A stretch of 64,000 nucleotides of DNA from Ahaetulla prasina. Lineage: Eukaryota > Chordata > Lepidosauria > Squamata > Colubridae. The stretch lies in contig NC_080546.1 in NCBI RefSeq assembly GCF_028640845.1, positions 15,287,520-15,351,519 on the forward strand. The letters run 5' to 3'. The position numbers and the translations under genes were made by a program. Position 1 is the first letter of the stretch; each line of letters begins with the position of its first letter. This document shows, piece after piece, positions 42,018 through 52,377 of the stretch. A model generated the notes under the pieces. That model worked only from the letters and a program-made list of their open reading frames with translations. It had not been told where the DNA came from and made no database searches.

Positions 42018-42270
42018 CTGGCATGCTTGGCATTGGGAAACCCAGTTAGCTATGTCCTTATCTAATGACGGCCACCAGACATAGCTCCGGGCTAACCCTT
42101 CATCCGGACGATGCCCGGATGACTTTCATGCAACCGGGAAAGCACGGGAACTTGAAGTGCGGGGGGAACAACGACCCTATGTCCCCACAGCAAGCAGCCT
42201 CGCTGAGATGACAACTCGTGCTGTCTGGCGAGGAACGGCCTGAATGTCGCGGCCGCGGTGGCCGCGGGGT

Positions 42271-42777
42271 TCAACGGCCAACCCCTGCCCACCCAGTCCA
42301 GCACCTGCGAAAAAATGGGATCGGCAGCAGAGGCAGCCGCAATGTCAACGTTACGGGGGACTCCCAGTCCACAATGAGGAGAACCGGAGAACCGGGTGCC
42401 GGATCGTGGACTTGTCCAGGCACGGGGCAACGACTGAGCGCATCAGCGTGTGCGATCAGCTTGCCGGGCCGGTATGTCAGGGAGTAGTTATAAGCGGCCA
42501 GAAATACCGTCCACGGGACAAGCGGGCGACAGAATAATTGGTGTCTGCGGTCTCCGGATAAAAGCCCTAATAGCGGCTTGTGATCTGTGACAAGCTCGAA
42601 CCGGCCATACACATAGTCGTGGAACCTCTTAACTGAGGCCACCAAGGCCAAGGCCTCTCGATCCAGCTGGCTATAATTACGTTCAGCTGGAGAGAGTCCT
42701 CGAGTAAAATGCGAGAGGGCCTCCAAGCCGCAGGGAAAACGGTGGCTTAACACAGCCCCAATACCGAAGGGAAGCAT
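42271..42777 (-). pseudogene. RNase H domain and linker (Mag-like Gypsy)
   Basis: The frame holds FGIGAVLSH, LSPAERNYSQLDREALALV, ELVTDHKPLLGLL and HADALSRCP, the standard Gypsy RNase H landmarks. The preceding LTADAS (first catalytic Asp) is in a different frame at about 42790, so the domain is split by a frameshift. The next section toward integrase (42430-42092) is shifted again. Confidence 0.85.
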
Positions 42778-43099
42778 CTGCCGTTAAAACAAGTGGCAGG
42801 TCAGCATTGTATTGGACCAATACGGCCAAGAAGTGAGCAACTCCTTGACAGCTTGAAAGGCAGAAGTCTCCAGGGGCTCCAGGACCACGGTGTGTTCTTG
42901 TCCAACAGGCGGTGGAGAGGTTCAGCCACCAAGCCTTGTGAGGCAAGAACACACTGTAAAATTAAGGAGGCCAAGAAATGCCTGCAGTTCCGTCCTTGAG
43001 GTCGGAATAGGGGCAGATTTAATGGCGGCCACCTTAGCGGGGCAGGGTGGATGCCTTTAGCATCCACGAGATACCCCAAGAACTCTACTTGAGGGACCC

Positions 43100-44566
43100 C
43101 TATGACACATTTGGGCGTTTCAACTTGAGACCAGCCTGCTTGAAGCGGATAACACAGCCCTCACCCTCTCGACGAGTTCGGCCTGACCACCAGCGGAGAC
43201 TAGGACGTCGTCGAAATAGGGACGACCCCAGGCAATCCCTGAAGTAACCGCCCATCAAATTTTGGAATAGACCCGAGCAATGCTGATGCCAAACTGCAGG
43301 CGCCGGCATTTGAAACTCGGTGGGTGACAATGGTCTGTGCTTCTGCAGATGCATCATCCACGGAAGCTGCTGGTATGCCTGAGCCAAATCTAGTTTGGCA
43401 AAAACGGTGCCAGGGCCCAAGGAATGAAGTAAATGTTGGACCACTGGGACAGGGTAAGGATGAGCCTGTAAAGCCTTATTCAGCGTGCATTTGAAGTCAG
43501 CACATATGCGAATAGAGCCATCAGGCTTTATGGGAACTACTATGGGTGTCTCCCAACTAGAATGATCCGTGGGCTCCAACACCCCTTGCCGAATTAGTTT
43601 ATCTAGCTCTGCTTCAACTTTGGGACGGAGGGCCAGTGGAACTCTCCGGGGCTTCAATCGAATGGGAGCGACCTGTGGATCCAAATTCAATGAAATTGGG
43701 GACCCCGTATACCTCCCCAAGGAGCCGTCACAACAGAGCTGAACTCCGTAAAAGGAAGTCATAACTATCCCCAGAGACAGAATGGATGCCGAGATACCCA
43801 TGCCCAGAGCACTAAACCAGTCCAACCCCAATAGTGTTGGGAGGGAGCCCTTAACAACAATTAGGGGAAGGGACCCTTTGAAGTTTTTTGTCTCCACATG
43901 GAAACGACCTTGGCCCATGACAGGAATTGTCTTGCCCTGATAGTCCCGAAGGCGGACGGGGCAGGGTTGCAACCGGCATGAGAGAAAAGAAGGAACTACC
44001 CGCTTGAGGATAGCCCAAGAAATAATGGACCGTGAAGAGCCCGTGTCTATTTCCATGGGACATGCCACCCCCTCCAGTTTTACAGTCAATGACAGTTTCT
44101 TAGAATCAGCTGAACTATGCTGATGGAATACGACCTCTGTGGGCCCATGCCCCTGGGCAACATCACAACGGTTCTCACCCATAGGGGGCTTCCCTGGGGC
44201 GCGATACTTTAACTCATCTGGCGGCTGCCCAGCAGAATGGCAAACTTTGGCAATATGCCCCGACTTGCCACAGCGGCGGCAAATAGCGGAACGGAAACGG
44301 CAGGATGCACGAGGATGAAACTCCCCACAGCTGAGGCAGGCAGCTACTTTCTTCTTTTGCAGCCTTTTCTTTCCGGGCGGTGAGGTCTTCAGGCGGTCCA
44401 CTTCTGTCTCCTCATCCGAGGTGTCAGCAGGATCGTCGTCTTCGTGATGCACCCCCGTGGACTGACTGGTAGAATTTTGGAAGCGCCGGATGTCAGCGGT
44501 AGACCTTTCCGACATCTCGGCAGCTCGTGCTTCGTCTAATGCCATCGGGAGAGTTAAATCTTTCAT
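43100..44566 (-). pseudogene. Gag zinc knuckles, protease and N-terminal RT (Mag-like Gypsy)
   Basis: This is a 488-codon open frame. Two zinc knuckles lie at residues 77-89 (CX2CX3HX4C) and 96-109 (CX2CX4HX4C), fitting nucleocapsid RNA binding. The protease active site DTGS is at 174-177 and GLDWFSALG at 247-255. RT begins about residue 295 with ELDKLIRQGVLEPT, and the first catalytic Asp is in FAKLDLAQAYQQLP near 393. A frameshift follows near residue 403. The catalytic YFDD is present but in another frame at about 43205-43222. The rest of Gag (44570-45050) is in shifted frames upstream. Confidence 0.87.
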
Positions 44567-45058
44567 CGCTAACAGGCGCGCTGCAGTCGAAGATCCCTCA
44601 CGCCACAGACTAACTGCTCCAACAGGGCGTCATCTAGGTCCTGGAATTCGCATTCAAGGGCAGCGGTTCGGAGGGAGGCTATATATAGATTCAGGGCTCC
44701 CTTCTTCTTGTAAGCGATGCGAATTTAAACCGTCGAGCAATTCGGGACGGGTTGGCGCGTAATGTGCCTTTAACTTCTCCCTCAAGGTATCCCATGGAAC
44801 ATCATGAATGGACAGAGGGGCCACCAGAGCCGGGCAGTGGCAAACACTTCAGGACCGCACGCTTTAAGAAATGCGCCCGCTTACGGTTGCTGGACAGACC
44901 GGTGTAATCGTGGGCTTCAAGTAGCATTCAAAGCGATCTTCGTATGCTTCCCGTCTCCGCTGACAAGGAACGGGCAAACACAGGCGGAGCCATCGAACGG
45001 CCGGTTCGAATCGGAAGAGGGAAATTCTGGACGGTCCGAACGCTAATCACCTCAGAAT

Positions 45059-45075
45059 CCCACCTTCGTCGCCAG
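45059..45075 (-). promoter_or_regulatory. Primer-binding-site region
   Basis: CTGGCGACGAAGGTGGG directly follows the 5' LTR on the minus strand, where a tRNA would prime. I cannot say which tRNA. Confidence 0.6.
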
Positions 45076-45320
45076 TATTGTGTATTGGGTTCGAGGAATT
45101 ACTGAGGCGACTACGAGCGTAGTAAACAAGCAACCTTTAATGAAAGCCAACTTCAAAACAATAATGGCTGGCACCCTGCGTTTGACAGCTCTTATATAAA
45201 CCTGCTGTCAAACAGGAGAGCCAATCAACACACTAAGAATTCCCGCCCATTGGGTTGCCATGCGTCTTAACCAATAGGATACCGTCTCTCATTTAACATG
45301 GCGGCTCGCCGAACACAACA
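45076..45320 (-). repeat. 5' LTR of Mag-like Gypsy element
   Basis: 245 bp. By reading, I found no difference from the other LTR. Together with the intact TTATG duplication this points to a recent insertion. Confidence 0.92.
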
Positions 45321-45325
45321 TTATG

Positions 45326-45838
45326 GAATTGATTACTTATTAGATAAATCTAGGAAAATACAAAATTGTTGCTGAAATGCTTTCTACTGAACTTCTAGCA
45401 TGAGTCAACATTGCCTAGCAATAAGTAGAAAAAAATATGATTATATGAAATTCTTCTGAGACATGAAGCCACTAAAAGAAAGAAAGGGAGCTAAACCTGA
45501 GAATATAATAGAAACAAATGTTTTAATATTTAGAAAGAAAGTTTCCAAAATTATATTATTTTCAGTGAGCAGTGAGCTAAAAATTACTCGCTTTAGCTTT
45601 TACTGGAGCCTAAAAATAATGCTGCTTTTAAAAGAAATGGACTCAATAAAATTAAGGCTACCATATATACTCATGTGTAAGCCCATCCATGGATAAGTCA
45701 ACCTTCTCATATTTAACCAAAATACCATGAAAAAGCTTGCGGATCAGATGACCTTCATTTTTCATGGAATTTTGATGAAAAAATAGTTTATAAAAGATGA
45801 TGGACAAAGAGAAAGTATTTCACTTGGCTCGACTTTAG
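45326..45838. other. No gene recognised
   Basis: AT-rich sequence. A fragment ATACTCATGTGTAAGCCCAT near 45668 resembles a dispersed MITE end, but no pair was found. Confidence 0.4.
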
Positions 45839-45840
45839 TA

Positions 45841-46366
45841 CAGTGGTATTCAACTGCTTTGTTCCATCAAATTTGGAACTCAACACATTTTGACATGAAT
45901 ATTTTGTCCCGGTACTCATTGCTTGTTGGTACTCATTGCACAAAATAGAACTCGTCAGTGACGGCTGCCTTGTGACTCACTACATCAGAGTTCCCCAATC
46001 TTTCTGGATTGGCAGCCTTGAGGGAGGGGAGGGGCAGGAGCCTTTATGTGCGCATATGCATACACAAATGAGACCGTGAGCACGAGCATGCAATGCTTGT
46101 GGCTACACTAGCGCCCGGGTAATGCTTGCGGTGATGCTGCCGTCCGTGTGACACTCATGGTGATGCTACCGCTCGCATGACACTTGTGGCAATGCTAGTG
46201 TGAGTGTGTGTGTATGTGTGTGCATGTGCTAGTGGGTTGTGGCCCACAGGTTGGGGACCTCTGCACTACATTATTCCTTAAGGGAAAATGTTGCTTGGTG
46301 CTCATAGTTTTTGGTACTCATTGTGTCTCCTGGAACCAATTAATGATAAGTACTAAGGTACCATTG
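45841..46366. mobile_element. TA-flanked MITE (CAGTGGTA type) interrupted by a hAT MITE
   Basis: The left end CAGTGGTATTCAAC follows TA (45839-45840). The right end AAGGTACCATTG precedes TA (46367-46368). GGTACTCATTG phrases recur inside on both sides of the hAT insertion. Confidence 0.72.
45986..46263. mobile_element. hAT-type MITE (CCCCAATC ends)
   Basis: It spans CAGAGTTCCCCAATC to GGTTGGGGACCTCTG. Perfect 8-bp duplications CACTACAT lie at 45978-45985 and 46264-46271. The interior has short GATGCT(G/A)CCG repeats and a TGTG run. Confidence 0.91.
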
Positions 46367-46611
46367 TATTTAATTTGACTCCATCTCCCCTTTGAATAGC
46401 CAGAAAGACACTGAAATGATGAGGGAGCCATCTTTATAATTTCAGGCTTTGGAGAAGACGTCAAAATCCATGATGTCAAACCTATGGCATGCATGCCCTC
46501 TCTGATGGCATGCGACTCATCGCCCCAGTTCATCTCCACTGCTCATGCGCATGCGTCTCCCACTGGCCAGCTGGTCTTCAGGTCTCTGCAGGGGCGGGGC
46601 ACATGTAAGGG

Positions 46612-46992
46612 TGTCAGGCCTGGAAACCATATTAAACTTTAGGTTTCCAGACGCTGCCACATTTTTATCCTGAGGGGAGGAGGGGGGGTTGAGGGATAGG
46701 GTAGCATTCTTCAACGGGTCAAGGTCGGATGGCGTTCACGTCTGCAGGAAGAGTGGCAAGAAGTTACTCGAATGAACTGGAGGAACGTGGGACCGTGTGA
46801 CTATCAGAGGGGTCGGGGGGTGGGACTATTGGGGTTTGTATAACTGGGGAAACGAATCCGGAACTTCAGTTTTGGGAATTGCATTCATCGTGTGCCAGTC
46901 TCCTCATGCTAGTAAAGGACTCTGAGAGGAAAAGGGAAAAATGCTTCTGAGTCTTTATTTTACGCAGAAGAGGTATTTCTGGAACTTTGACA
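46612..46992 (+). repeat. LTR 1 of chromodomain Gypsy array
   Basis: The 381-bp unit spans TGTCAGGCCTGGAAACC to CTGGAACTTTGACA. It differs from LTR 3 at only a few positions, mainly length of a G run. A TATA-like TTTGTATAACTGG lies near 46834. Confidence 0.92.
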
Positions 46993-48599
46993 TTATTCCC
47001 AAAACTGAAAAAACTTTCCCCCAAACAAGTTCGATGGGCTCAGTTTTTCAAACGCTTCCACTTCACCCTCAAATACATCCCAGGCGACCAAAATCTACTG
47101 GCTGACGCTCTATCTAGGAAACCACAATTCGACAGCCAACGCGAAGAGATGATTCATGCGATGATCCCTGATACCGAACCGGCTAACCAAGCACTCACTC
47201 GACCACGACCACCCCGCACTACTACCATCCCACCAAATAAACTGCTAGCAGACTTAAAATCAGCACTCACTGATGATGCTTGGTTTAAGGAGAACTCGCC
47301 AGACCTCACCTTAAGGGATGGGATACCCTGGAAGGGCACCAAAATTTATGTCCCCGCCACTATGCGGTTGCCAATACTACAGAGAAGCCACGACTCTCGC
47401 CTAGGAGGTCACTTTGGATTTTTAAAAACTCTCCACTTGGCCAGAAGACAATTCTGGTGGCCGAAAATGAAGTCAGATGTTGAAGACTACGTCAGGAGCT
47501 GTGCTACCTGCGCCACCATGAAGTCCAGACCAGGGAAACCCCCTGGACTCCTACAACCCGTAGCCGAACCCACCCGGCCATGGGAAGAGATTGCCATGGA
47601 TTTTATTGTTGAACTCCCACCTAGTGGAGGAAAATACAGTGATATGGACCGTAGTGGACCTGTTCTCTAAACAGGCCCATTTCACTGCGTGCAGCAGATT
47701 GCCATCAGCTAAAAATTAGCAAAGCTCTTCCTCAAACACATCTACAGACTGCATGGAGTTCCTAAAAGGATAATATCCGACAGGGGGTTCAGTTCACAGC
47801 CAAGTTCTGGAAAGAGTTCCTACGATCCATTGGGTCGTCTCAAGGACTTAGTTCTGGTTTTCATCCGAAACTAACGGGCGGCTGAAAACTTAATGCTATG
47901 GTGGAACAATACATACGGTGTTATGTAAATTACCAACAAGAAAACTGGTCCGACTTGTTACCATTTGCAGAGGTTGCATATAATAATGCGGTACACACCA
48001 GCACGGGGTTAACCCCTTTTCAAATAACCAGCGGCATGGACTTCGTTCCAATGCCTGAACTCCCCCTGCAACCCCCCACTTCAGTCTCCCTAACGGACTG
48101 GATGAACTCATTAAAAAAAGGTTGGGAAAATACAAAAAAGGCTTTAGCTGTGACAGCTCGGAATTACAAAGCCCAAGCTGACAAACACCGTTCCCTTCAA
48201 CCCCCTTTTCGCATTGGAGATCTAGTCTTTTTGTCTACTAAGTATCTAAGATTAAGAATACCCAGCAGGAAATTCGGTCCAAAATTTTTGGGTCCTTTCC
48301 CCATTGTAAAAATTATTAATCCCGTTACCGTCCAACTCAAACTCCCTCGCATGTTGGGACAAATACACCCAGTATTCCATACCAGCTTACTAAAACCTGC
48401 TAGACAATCCCGCCTAAGGCCTCACCCTACCGCTCCCCCACCCCCCTTGATAATCCAAGGTGAAACCCACTATGAAATCAAGAAAATTCTTGACTCTAGA
48501 CTCTACAGAGGTCAATTACAATACTTAGTCCACTGGAAGGGATACCCATTATCTGAATCTACTTGGGTCAAAAGTTGGAAAGTGAATGCGACAATTTAA
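46987..48599 (+). pseudogene. Interior copy 1: RNase H end, integrase and chromodomain, frameshifted
   Basis: Same content as copy 2 but with several one-base changes in length, at about 47630, 47714, 47788, 47873, 47888 and 48588. The first frame (46987-47670) covers the RNase H tail, HHCC zinc region and first integrase Asp (MDFIVELPP). The second (47898-48599) covers the region after the catalytic Glu through most of the chromodomain (LVHWKGYPLSESTW). The middle, with the second Asp and the Glu, is out of frame, so it is inactive. Confidence 0.9.
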
Positions 48600-48754
48600 T
48601 TAAACAATTTCACGACACTTTCCCTGACAAACCTAAGAAACCTCTTGGAGGGGGGAGGGGGGGTAGAAGGGAATTGTGGATCATTGGCATTTTTCTTTAT
48701 CGGCTCCTTGTTTTTCTTTCCTAGGATATAGTTTCTTTTCCAAGAGGGGACGCC

Positions 48755-49127
48755 TGTCAGGCCTGGAAACCATATTAAACATTAGGGTTCCAGGCGCCGC
48801 CACATTTTTATCCTGACGGGAGGGGGTTGAGGATAGGGTAGCATTCTTCAGCGGGTCAAGGTCGGAGGGTGTTCACGTCTGCAGGAAGAGTGGCAAGAAG
48901 TTACTCGAATGAACTGGAAGAACGTGGGACCGTGTGATCATCAGAGGGTCAGGGGTGGGACTATTGGGGTTTGTATAACTGGGGAAACGAATCCGGAACT
49001 TCAGTTTTGGGAATTGCATTCATCGTGTGCCAGTCTCCTCATGCTAGTAAAGGACTCTGAGAGGAAAAGGGAAAAATGCTTCTGAGTCTTTATTTTACGC
49101 AGAAGAGGTATTTCTGGAACTTTGACA
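48755..49127 (+). repeat. LTR 2 (middle) of chromodomain Gypsy array
   Basis: 373 bp. The first ~230 bp differ from LTRs 1 and 3 by about 11 substitutions and several short indels. The last ~150 bp look the same in all three. It is preceded by a polypurine-like CCAAGAGGGGACGCC. Confidence 0.92.
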
Positions 49128-50864
49128 TTATTCCCAAAACTGAAAAAACTTTCCCCCAAACAAGTTCGATGGGCTCAGTTTTTCAAACGCTTCCACTTCA
49201 CCCTCAAATACATCCCAGGCGACCAAAATCTACTGGCTGACGCTCTATCTAGGAAACCACAATTCGACAGCCAACGCGAAGAGATGATTCATGCGATGAT
49301 CCCTGATACCGAACCGGCTAACCAAGCACTCACTCGACCACGACCACCCCGCACTACTACCATCCCACCAAATAAACTGCTAGCAGACTTAAAATCAGCA
49401 CTCACTGATGATGCTTGGTTTAAGGAGAACTCGCCAGACCTCACCTTAAGGGATGGGATACCCTGGAAGGGCACCAAAATTTATGTCCCCGCCACTATGC
49501 GGTTGCCAATACTACAGAGAAGCCACGACTCTCGCCTAGGAGGTCACTTTGGATTTTTAAAAACTCTCCACTTGGCCAGAAGACAATTCTGGTGGCCGAA
49601 AATGAAGTCAGATGTTGAAGACTACGTCAGGAGCTGTGCTACCTGCGCCACCATGAAGTCCAGACCAGGGAAACCCCCTGGACTCCTACAACCCGTAGCC
49701 GAACCCACCCGGCCATGGGAAGAGATTGCCATGGATTTTATAGTGGAACTCCCACCTAGTGGAGGGAATACAGTGATATGGACCGTAGTGGACCTGTTCT
49801 CTAAACAGGCCCATTTCACTGCGTGCAGCGGATTGCCATCAGCTAAAAAATTAGCAAAACTCTTCCTCAAACATATCTACAGACTGCATGGAGTTCCTAA
49901 AAGGATAATATCCGACAGGGGTGTTCAGTTCACAGCCAAGTTCTGGAAAGAGTTCCTACGATCCATTGGGTCGTCTCAAGGACTTAGTTCTGGTTTTCAT
50001 CCGGAAACTAACGGAGCGGCTGAAAAACTTAATGCTATGGTGGAACAATACATACGGTGTTATGTAAATTACCAACAAGAAAACTGGTCCGATTTGTTAC
50101 CATTTGCAGAGGTTGCATATAATAATGCGGTACACACCAGCACGGGGTTAACCCCTTTTCAAATAACCAGCGGCATGGACTTCGTTCCAATGCCTGAACT
50201 CCCCGTGCAACCCCCCACTTCAGTCTCCCTAACGGACTGGATGAACTCATTAAAAAAAGGTTGGGAAAATACAAAAAAGGCTTTAGCTGTGACAGCTCGG
50301 AATTACAAAGCCCAAGCTGACAAACACCGTTCCCTTCAACCCCCTTTTCGCATTGGAGATCTAGTCTTTTTGTCTACTAAGTATCTAAGATTAAGAATAC
50401 CCAGCAGGAAATTCGGTCCAAAATTTTTGGGTCCTTTCCCCATTGTAAAAATTATTAATCCCGTTACCGTCCAACTCAAACTCCCTCGCATGTTGGGACG
50501 AATACACCCAGTATTCCATACCAGCTTACTAAAACCTGCTAGACAATCCCGCCTAAGGCCTCACCCTACCGCTCCCCCACCCCCCTTGATAATCCAAGGT
50601 GAAACCCACTATGAAATCAAGAAAATTCTTGACTCTAGACTCTACAGAGGTCAATTACAATACTTAGTCCACTGGAAGGGATACCCATTATCTGAATCTA
50701 CTTGGGTCAAAAGTTGGAAAGTGAATGCGGACGATTTAATTAAACAATTTCACGACACTTTCCCTGACAAACCTAAGAAACCTCTTGGAGGGGGGAGGGG
50801 GGGTAGAAGGGAATTGTGGATCATTGGCATTTTTCTTTATCGGCTCCTTGTTTTTCTTTCCTAG
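49122..50864 (+). CDS. Interior copy 2: open frame for RNase H end, integrase and chromodomain
   Basis: This is a 580-codon frame without stops. Residues 1-45 are the end of RNase H (YIPGDQNLLADALSRKP). The integrase zinc finger has H135, H142, C172 and C175. The catalytic triad is D205 (MDFIVEL), D265 (ISDRGVQF) and E301 (NGAAEKLN), with DD35E spacing. A chromodomain lies at about 496-547 (LVHWKGYPLSESTWV). Integrase would join cDNA ends to target DNA and the chromodomain would steer it to marked chromatin. The frame begins at TTG inside the LTR end with a stop upstream at 49083 and no ATG, so it is a remnant of Pol rather than a designed gene. It needs protease and RT supplied from elsewhere. 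Confidence 0.9.
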   Translation: MTLFPKLKKLSPKQVRWAQFFKRFHFTLKYIPGDQNLLADALSRKPQFDSQREEMIHAMIPDTEPANQALTRPRPPRTTTIPPNKLLADLKSALTDDAWFKENSPDLTLRDGIPWKGTKIYVPATMRLPILQRSHDSRLGGHFGFLKTLHLARRQFWWPKMKSDVEDYVRSCATCATMKSRPGKPPGLLQPVAEPTRPWEEIAMDFIVELPPSGGNTVIWTVVDLFSKQAHFTACSGLPSAKKLAKLFLKHIYRLHGVPKRIISDRGVQFTAKFWKEFLRSIGSSQGLSSGFHPETNGAAEKLNAMVEQYIRCYVNYQQENWSDLLPFAEVAYNNAVHTSTGLTPFQITSGMDFVPMPELPVQPPTSVSLTDWMNSLKKGWENTKKALAVTARNYKAQADKHRSLQPPFRIGDLVFLSTKYLRLRIPSRKFGPKFLGPFPIVKIINPVTVQLKLPRMLGRIHPVFHTSLLKPARQSRLRPHPTAPPPPLIIQGETHYEIKKILDSRLYRGQLQYLVHWKGYPLSESTWVKSWKVNADDLIKQFHDTFPDKPKKPLGGGRGGRRELWIIGIFLYRLLVFLS

Positions 50865-50894
50865 GATATAGTTTCTTTTCCAAGAGGGGACGCC

Positions 50895-51276
50895 TGTCAG
50901 GCCTGGAAACCATATTAAACTTTAGGTTTCCAGACGCTGCCACATTTTTATCCTGAGGGGAGGAGGGGGGGTTGAGGGATAGGGTAGCATTCTTCAACGG
51001 GTCAAGGTCGGATGGCGTTCACGTCTGCAGGAAGAGTGGCAAGAAGTTACTCGAATGAACTGGAGGAACGTGGGACCGTGTGACTATCAGAGGGGTCAGG
51101 GGGGTGGGACTATTGGGGTTTGTATAACTGGGGAAACGAATCCGGAACTTCAGTTTTGGGAATTGCATTCATCGTGTGCCAGTCTCCTCATGCTAGTAAA
51201 GGACTCTGAGAGGAAAAGGGAAAAATGCTTCTGAGTCTTTATTTTACGCAGAAGAGGTATTTCTGGAACCTTGACA
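50895..51276 (+). repeat. LTR 3 of chromodomain Gypsy array
   Basis: The 382-bp unit spans TGTCAGGCCTGG to GGAACCTTGACA and is followed by the AAGGG duplication. It is almost identical to LTR 1. Confidence 0.92.
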
Positions 51277-51535
51277 AAGGGGGTCACACATATGCATGGG
51301 GGGCGTATGCATGGGCCCACACATGCATTGCATTTGGGGAGTTTGGGTGCGTGTGCACACATTTGTGCATGCACATGCGCTTTGGACATTCGGTCCTGAA
51401 AAGGTTAGCCATCACTACACTAGTTGGTAGCAGCAGTAACTATTAAGTTGCTATCCCAGTGTAAGAATCTAGGCCAGGACATGCGGATCTAGGAAATTCT
51501 GGGAAGGTAGGCTTGAAACTTCCTACCCCTAACAC

Positions 51536-51681
51536 CAGGGGTGGGTTCTACTTACCTTTACTACCGGTTCGCAGCATGCGCAGAAGCTTCCTGATGACGT
51601 CGGGGTTGGTGGATGGAGCCTACCGCCTGTTTTACTACCGGTTTGCAAGAACTTGTCCGAACCGGGGGCAACCCACCACTG
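51536..51681. mobile_element. hAT-type MITE, short
   Basis: The 146-bp element spans CAGGGGTGGGTTCTACTTAC to GGCAACCCACCACTG. Perfect duplications CCTAACAC lie at 51528-51535 and 51682-51689. It contains two ACTACCGGTT blocks. Confidence 0.93.
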
Positions 51682-51836
51682 CCTAACACTATAGGTTTGA
51701 CCATTTATTCACAGATATGCCAACAAGATACTTCAGTTAAATCATATTACAGAACAGCCCATCGGGATTAAGAAAAGGAGGATACCTCACAAATTTTGTT
51801 CTGGGGTAGACCTGTATCCCTTAGAGCAGGGGTGGG

Positions 51837-51903
51837 CAACTTTGTGGCAACTTTACCACCTGTGGATTTCAACTCCCAGAATTCCTGAGCCAGCCATTCC
51901 CTG
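51837..51903. mobile_element. Half palindromic MITE
   Basis: It starts CAGGGGTGGGCAACTTTG after CCTTAGAG and includes TTTCAACTCCCAGAATTCC. The right arm is absent, as in chain element 4 at 30423. Confidence 0.6.
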
Positions 51904-51916
51904 TCTTTGATTAAGG

Positions 51917-52047
51917 CAGTGCTGTCAAACTCCCTGTGGACCGGATGCATCACGCACTGGCCACGCCCACGTCCGGTTTAGCGAAGGAGAAAAAAGTCCC
52001 GATATGTCACGTGATGCCGCTGTAATAACACGAGTTTGACACTCCTG
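51917..52047. mobile_element. hAT-type MITE, CAGGGGTGTCAAACTC group
   Basis: It spans CAGTGCTGTCAAACTCC to GAGTTTGACACTCCTG. The left flank is GATTAAGG and the right GATTATTAAGG, an 8-bp duplication with a 3-bp addition. It shares GGTTTAGCGAAGG and GATGCCGCTG with 12138. Confidence 0.82.
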
Positions 52048-52270
52048 GATTATTAAGGTTATGATCAAATTAGGCATTATATTAGAGCATCCACTCTTGC
52101 TCACTCCCTAAGTTCATAAGTTCAAGTAGATCTCATTCTACTCAAGAACATTTTTTTCCTGAAATCCTTTTCTATGAAAGGAATTTCATAAGTCAATTAA
52201 GTTTCATTAATCTGACTGAGAATCAGAAGAAGGAATATGCAGAATTTCTGTTCCAGGCAGTAATTTAAAC

Positions 52271-52369
52271 CAGGGGTCTCCAACCTTGGCAACTTTAAGC
52301 TTTGCTGGCTGGGGAATTCTGGGAGTTGAAGTCCTTCAGGCTTAAAGTTGCCAAGGTTGGAGACCCCTG
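52271..52369. mobile_element. Palindromic hAT-type MITE
   Basis: The 99-bp foldback spans CAGGGGTCTCCAACC to GGTTGGAGACCCCTG, with perfect duplications ATTTAAAC (52263-52270 and 52370-52377). Confidence 0.93.
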
Positions 52370-52377
52370 ATTTAAAC

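Larger units (their letters stand above)
40728..45320 (-). mobile_element. Complete Ty3/Gypsy LTR retrotransposon (Mag-like), decayed interior
   Basis: This 4.6-kb element has two 245-bp LTRs, a primer-binding-site region, gag-type zinc knuckles, aspartic protease, reverse transcriptase, RNase H, integrase and a polypurine tract, in the Gypsy order (integrase last). Target duplications TTATG lie at 40723-40727 and 45321-45325. The integrase sequence resembles vertebrate K02A2.6-like proteins of the Mag group; there is no chromodomain and no envelope gene. The reading frame is broken repeatedly although the LTRs appear identical. Confidence 0.92.
46612..51276 (+). mobile_element. Chromodomain Ty3/Gypsy array: LTR-interior-LTR-interior-LTR
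   Basis: Three LTRs separate two interiors with the same deletion. Each interior jumps directly from the LTR into the end of RNase H, lacking gag, protease, reverse transcriptase and the primer-binding site. A single pair of 5-bp duplications, AAGGG (46607-46611 and 51277-51281), brackets the whole array. The outer LTRs are nearly identical to each other and the middle one is different in its first ~230 bp. The integrase ends in a chromodomain, so the parent was a chromovirus-type Gypsy element. Confidence 0.9.
46468..51418. mobile_element. hAT-type MITE (CAGTGATGG group) carrying a Gypsy array
   Basis: The left part (CCATGATGTCAAACC, 46468-46611) and right part (51282-51418, ending GGTTAGCCATCACTA) match the two halves of the MITE at 1383. 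The 4.7-kb Gypsy array sits between them. Target duplications are no longer clear. Confidence 0.7.

Noticed and set aside
43047..45046. Plus-strand open frames across the minus-strand Gypsy element (also 40950-41377, 42218-42537)
   Set aside because: They oppose recognised Gag, RT, RNase H and integrase sequence and have no motifs of their own.
40728..51276. Two Gypsy elements as one larger endogenous retrovirus
   Set aside because: They lie on opposite strands, have unrelated LTRs and separate target duplications (TTATG and AAGGG). Neither has an envelope gene.
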